Source: Coprobacillus cateniformis (GTDB lineage: Bacteria > Bacillota_I > Bacilli_A > Erysipelotrichales > Coprobacillaceae). Taken from it: a stretch of 64,000 nt of DNA. The stretch's first letter is position 1. Each line of letters begins with the position of its first letter. The notes below the pieces were generated by a model. That model ran no database searches and was not told where the DNA came from. It was given only the letters and a program-made list of their open reading frames with translations. Shown in pieces: positions 63,601 to 64,000 of this stretch. Position numbers and translations under genes: made by a program. The stretch is taken from contig NZ_WSNW01000001.1 of NCBI RefSeq assembly GCF_009767585.1, positions 2,138,090-2,202,089 on the forward strand, in the 5' to 3' direction.

Positions 63601-63800
63601 TGATAATTGTATCAACAGATGGAAAGGCAACTGCTGAATTTAATATAGATAAGGGTACAACATCTGAAGATATAAAAAATCCAGCAACAAGTGATTCAAC
63701 ACAGACAATAGGATGGATGGGATTGATAAGTCTATCAGTGATAGGAATCATATTAGTAAATTTAAAGAAAAAAAGAGAACATATCTCATCATCAAAATAA
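57624..63800 (+). CDS. Giant cell-surface GH20 glycosidase (beta-hexosaminidase/lacto-N-biosidase type)
   Basis: This 2058-residue surface enzyme cleaves terminal beta-linked N-acetylhexosamine units. It has a signal peptide (1-31), a GH20 N-terminal domain (about 145-285), and a GH20 catalytic barrel (285-645) with the D450-E451 pair in NIGTDEYK. A LamG-like lectin domain (660-855) and three F5/8-type-C carbohydrate-binding modules (861-1000, 1003-1145 and 1167-1305) follow. Nine FIVAR-like helical repeats (1313-1915), a small beta domain (1924-2000), an NPATS sortase-like motif (2019), a membrane helix and a basic tail complete it. The IGTDEY form resembles lacto-N-biosidases more than GGDE hexosaminidases. 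ATG 57624 follows AGAAGGGAG; GTG 57621 is possible. The leader is RAT-controlled. Confidence 0.92.
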   Translation: MKGWKRFLSIGLVFTMLIGQLILGTTSTYALEKDNDDYSDTTEQNNIDKLNIDIKDVGNLKEFAESPLYDVENNELLLPRLEGYKVEIFGSDNKATISLKGEVTRPLETQTVKLLYKLTNKENNEVTTTETNATIKVPAKETNISGKNKKPQVIPGLREWVAGNGKVDLTDARIVLGSQAFSKAARTFQEDYRELTGRNITLVTGNESDVKAGDIFLQEDISETMLGDEGYYLYIGGEEADQNYVTVKATHNTGALYGTISLLQILKQDNGRNELPRGLVKDYPLFEQRGMMLDVARKWFPMEYLEDLSKQMSWYKLNMLSLHLSDNDIWNGLSTENGLGGQPEGWFRLESELYPGLTSTDHYTKKQFRDYQYDCMELGIDVIPELDTPGHALAYTNLWPELKFPGNVKYLDAGNPETLKRVTALFDEYINGYNGGEATFVGDYVNIGTDEYKAGTGSAKESFRKYCNDLLEYINSTGKEAVFWGSLKENSGSTPVTTDATMFAWFQGYADAKQSLDAGYKIISMEDSETYIVPGGGYYSNQFGRAEYLYNSWLPNNNYGWANHPAPVGHPGVSGGQFAVWNDFSGNGISVNDVSYRIQHNLYTVAEKCWAGHQKKNEGYNYASEKKLASVLGDAPNTDFLYEIDKNIKDNELIKLDDKTNNLVEGVNILEATNITEDVKGKDGKAIQFNGGSSYFKTDIESAGFGWTTAMWIQPVDTASGTLMEGQTGKLYLDNGKIRYDVEGYTHTFNCDIKEGEWTHITLIGSYEGVKLYINGTLFDSLINKPFPNWNNNSGCNSWNGSYPTNDLGQRTQRYYETLMLPLNTIGGKENAVKAIVDDFQVYNTILDENAIKKLAGSIIYENLALNQTATASANETDSLNPTKAVDGVTSGTSRWASNYNDDACFMVDLGSKQNVNKIKIFWEASYAVKYKLLVSSDNINWTEVYNEENGNGGISDIDFEMKSDIQYVKFQGVQRATEYGYSFYEMEVYGDKVAGEDDYERANVALNKEVTVGNYHSASQEADRSGKNAVDGSKVSRWEFDINNPAENYITIPLNSDEDVNKVIISQYEWGANRISKIKIAIIDDADKETVCYNETVYPESTTIMRDTVDEVFELSQVVKGKAIKIYLTPKAAGADDLVNIAEVELYGTKAAETIDPDVPTEDTTERNQTLIPHSTMTATATSEHPNVGSEGLASMAIDDNLNTWWHTNWSNVVPLPQSITIDLHDIKLIGNYTYLPRPDAGNGTISQYKLEISLDGTHYEQVAAGKWELNADLKTVNFAPRAARYIRLTAIEGKGGFASAREINIYQTDAILKTDLEKIVDDAKKIDLSGYMISSTEQFKNALQEAETLLGQDSPTEEQMTVASIELQNGLDALDVATNNLSDLETLYNEKKDIANDDYTQDSYQQLTDVLNSAKALLDREGDVGEKEKHAAIQALNDASDNLISLVELKKSIVLAEKVDITDVTQLTGDELILRLNAAKSLVENASATQNQIDIATYRLSIAIDDLQADNTALQTLITSLDHENVYTSSSWTTFAPVLTTAKEKLSTTTIQELTEARLALLEAQKGLALRATAENIAALQTFVDNSASLNAEDYTQESWNGYMALINEIKELLKAPDILAQTDALAKITEANQFQLVHVDVKKQLQDMIDEYKDLNQMDYISSSWMQFAPVLSEANDYLADDKTYDEVKNMISRLSEAYSKLVMSGEKALREYMQTITLKQPDNYTEESYALYKGAYTNLGLLLQDAANVSLEDFNIAKDNYEKYLGLLEYKPADYSKVDDLLLTVPKDLSNYEKETVDALNTAINNIVRGKNITEQAIVDEYAIHLKKAIDGLKEKPDLPPEVVDKLELSQLIVKANTYVKDDKYTEDTLNYLMKEIKKAQAVVDKKDATQAEVDTAIANLNHAIKGLKTKPVIPPKQDEYVMTEGNHFTFKPGEDVKFVSKAPIEKFKEVLLDGNVLARQYYTVKSGSTIVTLNPEFTKTLSAGKHTLIIVSTDGKATAEFNIDKGTTSEDIKNPATSDSTQTIGWMGLISLSVIGIILVNLKKKREHISSSK

Positions 63801-63846
63801 TGATATTGACTATGATTAATATGAGATTGTTATAAATGATTGAATA

Positions 63847-63897
63847 AAAGAATCAATTCGTTAATCATGCTAAGCAAAACGAAAATGATTCTTTTTT
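63847..63897 (+). terminator. Terminator after the GH20 gene
   Basis: AAAAGAATCA pairs with TGATTCTTTT, extended by ATTCG/CGAAAA, then TTCTTT. The remaining 100 bases to the window end hold nothing recognisable. Confidence 0.8.
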
Positions 63898-64000
63898 CTT
63901 TGATTATGGTGGTAGAGATAATTTCACAATAATTTTTTATAATTTCATCTATAAAATCAATATTAAATTCACCAAAACTTAAATATACATAAACATATTT

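Noticed and set aside
1..64000. CRISPR arrays, tRNA or rRNA genes, prophage or complete insertion sequences
   Set aside because: No regularly spaced repeats, cloverleaf-like segments, rRNA-like conserved blocks, integrase or transposase with terminal repeats were seen.

Overview
The window is AT-rich bacterial DNA with strong Shine-Dalgarno sequences (AGGAGG/GAGGTG), compact operons and intrinsic terminators. Gene content suggests a gut-associated low-GC member of the Bacillota, most like the Erysipelotrichia/Coprobacillaceae; this is inferred from protein character, not from a marker gene. No rRNA, tRNA, CRISPR array or complete insertion sequence was seen. All motif positions and alignments were made by eye.

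Layout. 1-4.7 kb: end of an oligopeptide ABC transporter operon (oppD partial, oppF), an AI-2E-family membrane protein, a small anchored protein, DUF2871 and DJ-1 proteins. 4.8-5.3 kb: a decayed gene. 5.4-9.0 kb: a MATE exporter behind a terminator-type leader, YaaA, a nucleoid-associated protein and a small Xre regulator. 9.1-20.2 kb: glycogen/starch enzymes (glgB, glgP, type I pullulanase), then pth and mfd. 20.3-29.1 kb: a catabolic operon behind a consensus promoter whose start point is covered by a CcpA/LacI-type operator. It holds two FAD oxidoreductases, a permease, a hydantoinase/oxoprolinase-family protein, an HEXXH protein, a ROK kinase and an RpiR regulator. Its substrate is not known. 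29.1-30.9 kb: a TetR regulator and two small membrane proteins that share a perfect 13-bp palindromic operator.

31.9-37.4 kb: an exopolysaccharide operon. It has a BcsA-like synthase with an intact PilZ c-di-GMP motif, a small membrane-anchored protein, an AlgI-like MBOAT acyltransferase and an AlgJ/AlgX-like protein. It looks like an O-acetylated cellulose-type system without a glycoside hydrolase. 37.6-46.4 kb: an Rpn-type nuclease, a BNR-repeat membrane protein, a dUTPase-like protein, mntP under a yybP-ykoY manganese riboswitch, YigZ, DegV, an HD protein, a HAD phosphatase and an AraC regulator.

46.8-56.8 kb: a helical protein of unknown function, a WYL regulator, and a cellobiose/beta-glucoside PTS region. 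That region has a LevR-like PRD regulator with a damaged AAA+ domain, a divergent DUF3284 protein, EIIA-EIIB-EIIC and two 6-phospho-beta-glucosidases. 57.5-63.8 kb: one 2058-residue surface GH20 glycosidase carrying lectin-like modules, nine FIVAR-like repeats and a sortase-type tail. Its leader contains a LicT/BglG-type antiterminator site overlapping a terminator.

The window reads as a carbohydrate-foraging gut bacterium: surface glycan hydrolysis, PTS uptake with phospho-glycosidases, glycogen turnover and a surface polysaccharide. Much of the control is by transcription attenuation, with three leader terminators next to a riboswitch, a riboswitch-like element and an antiterminator site.
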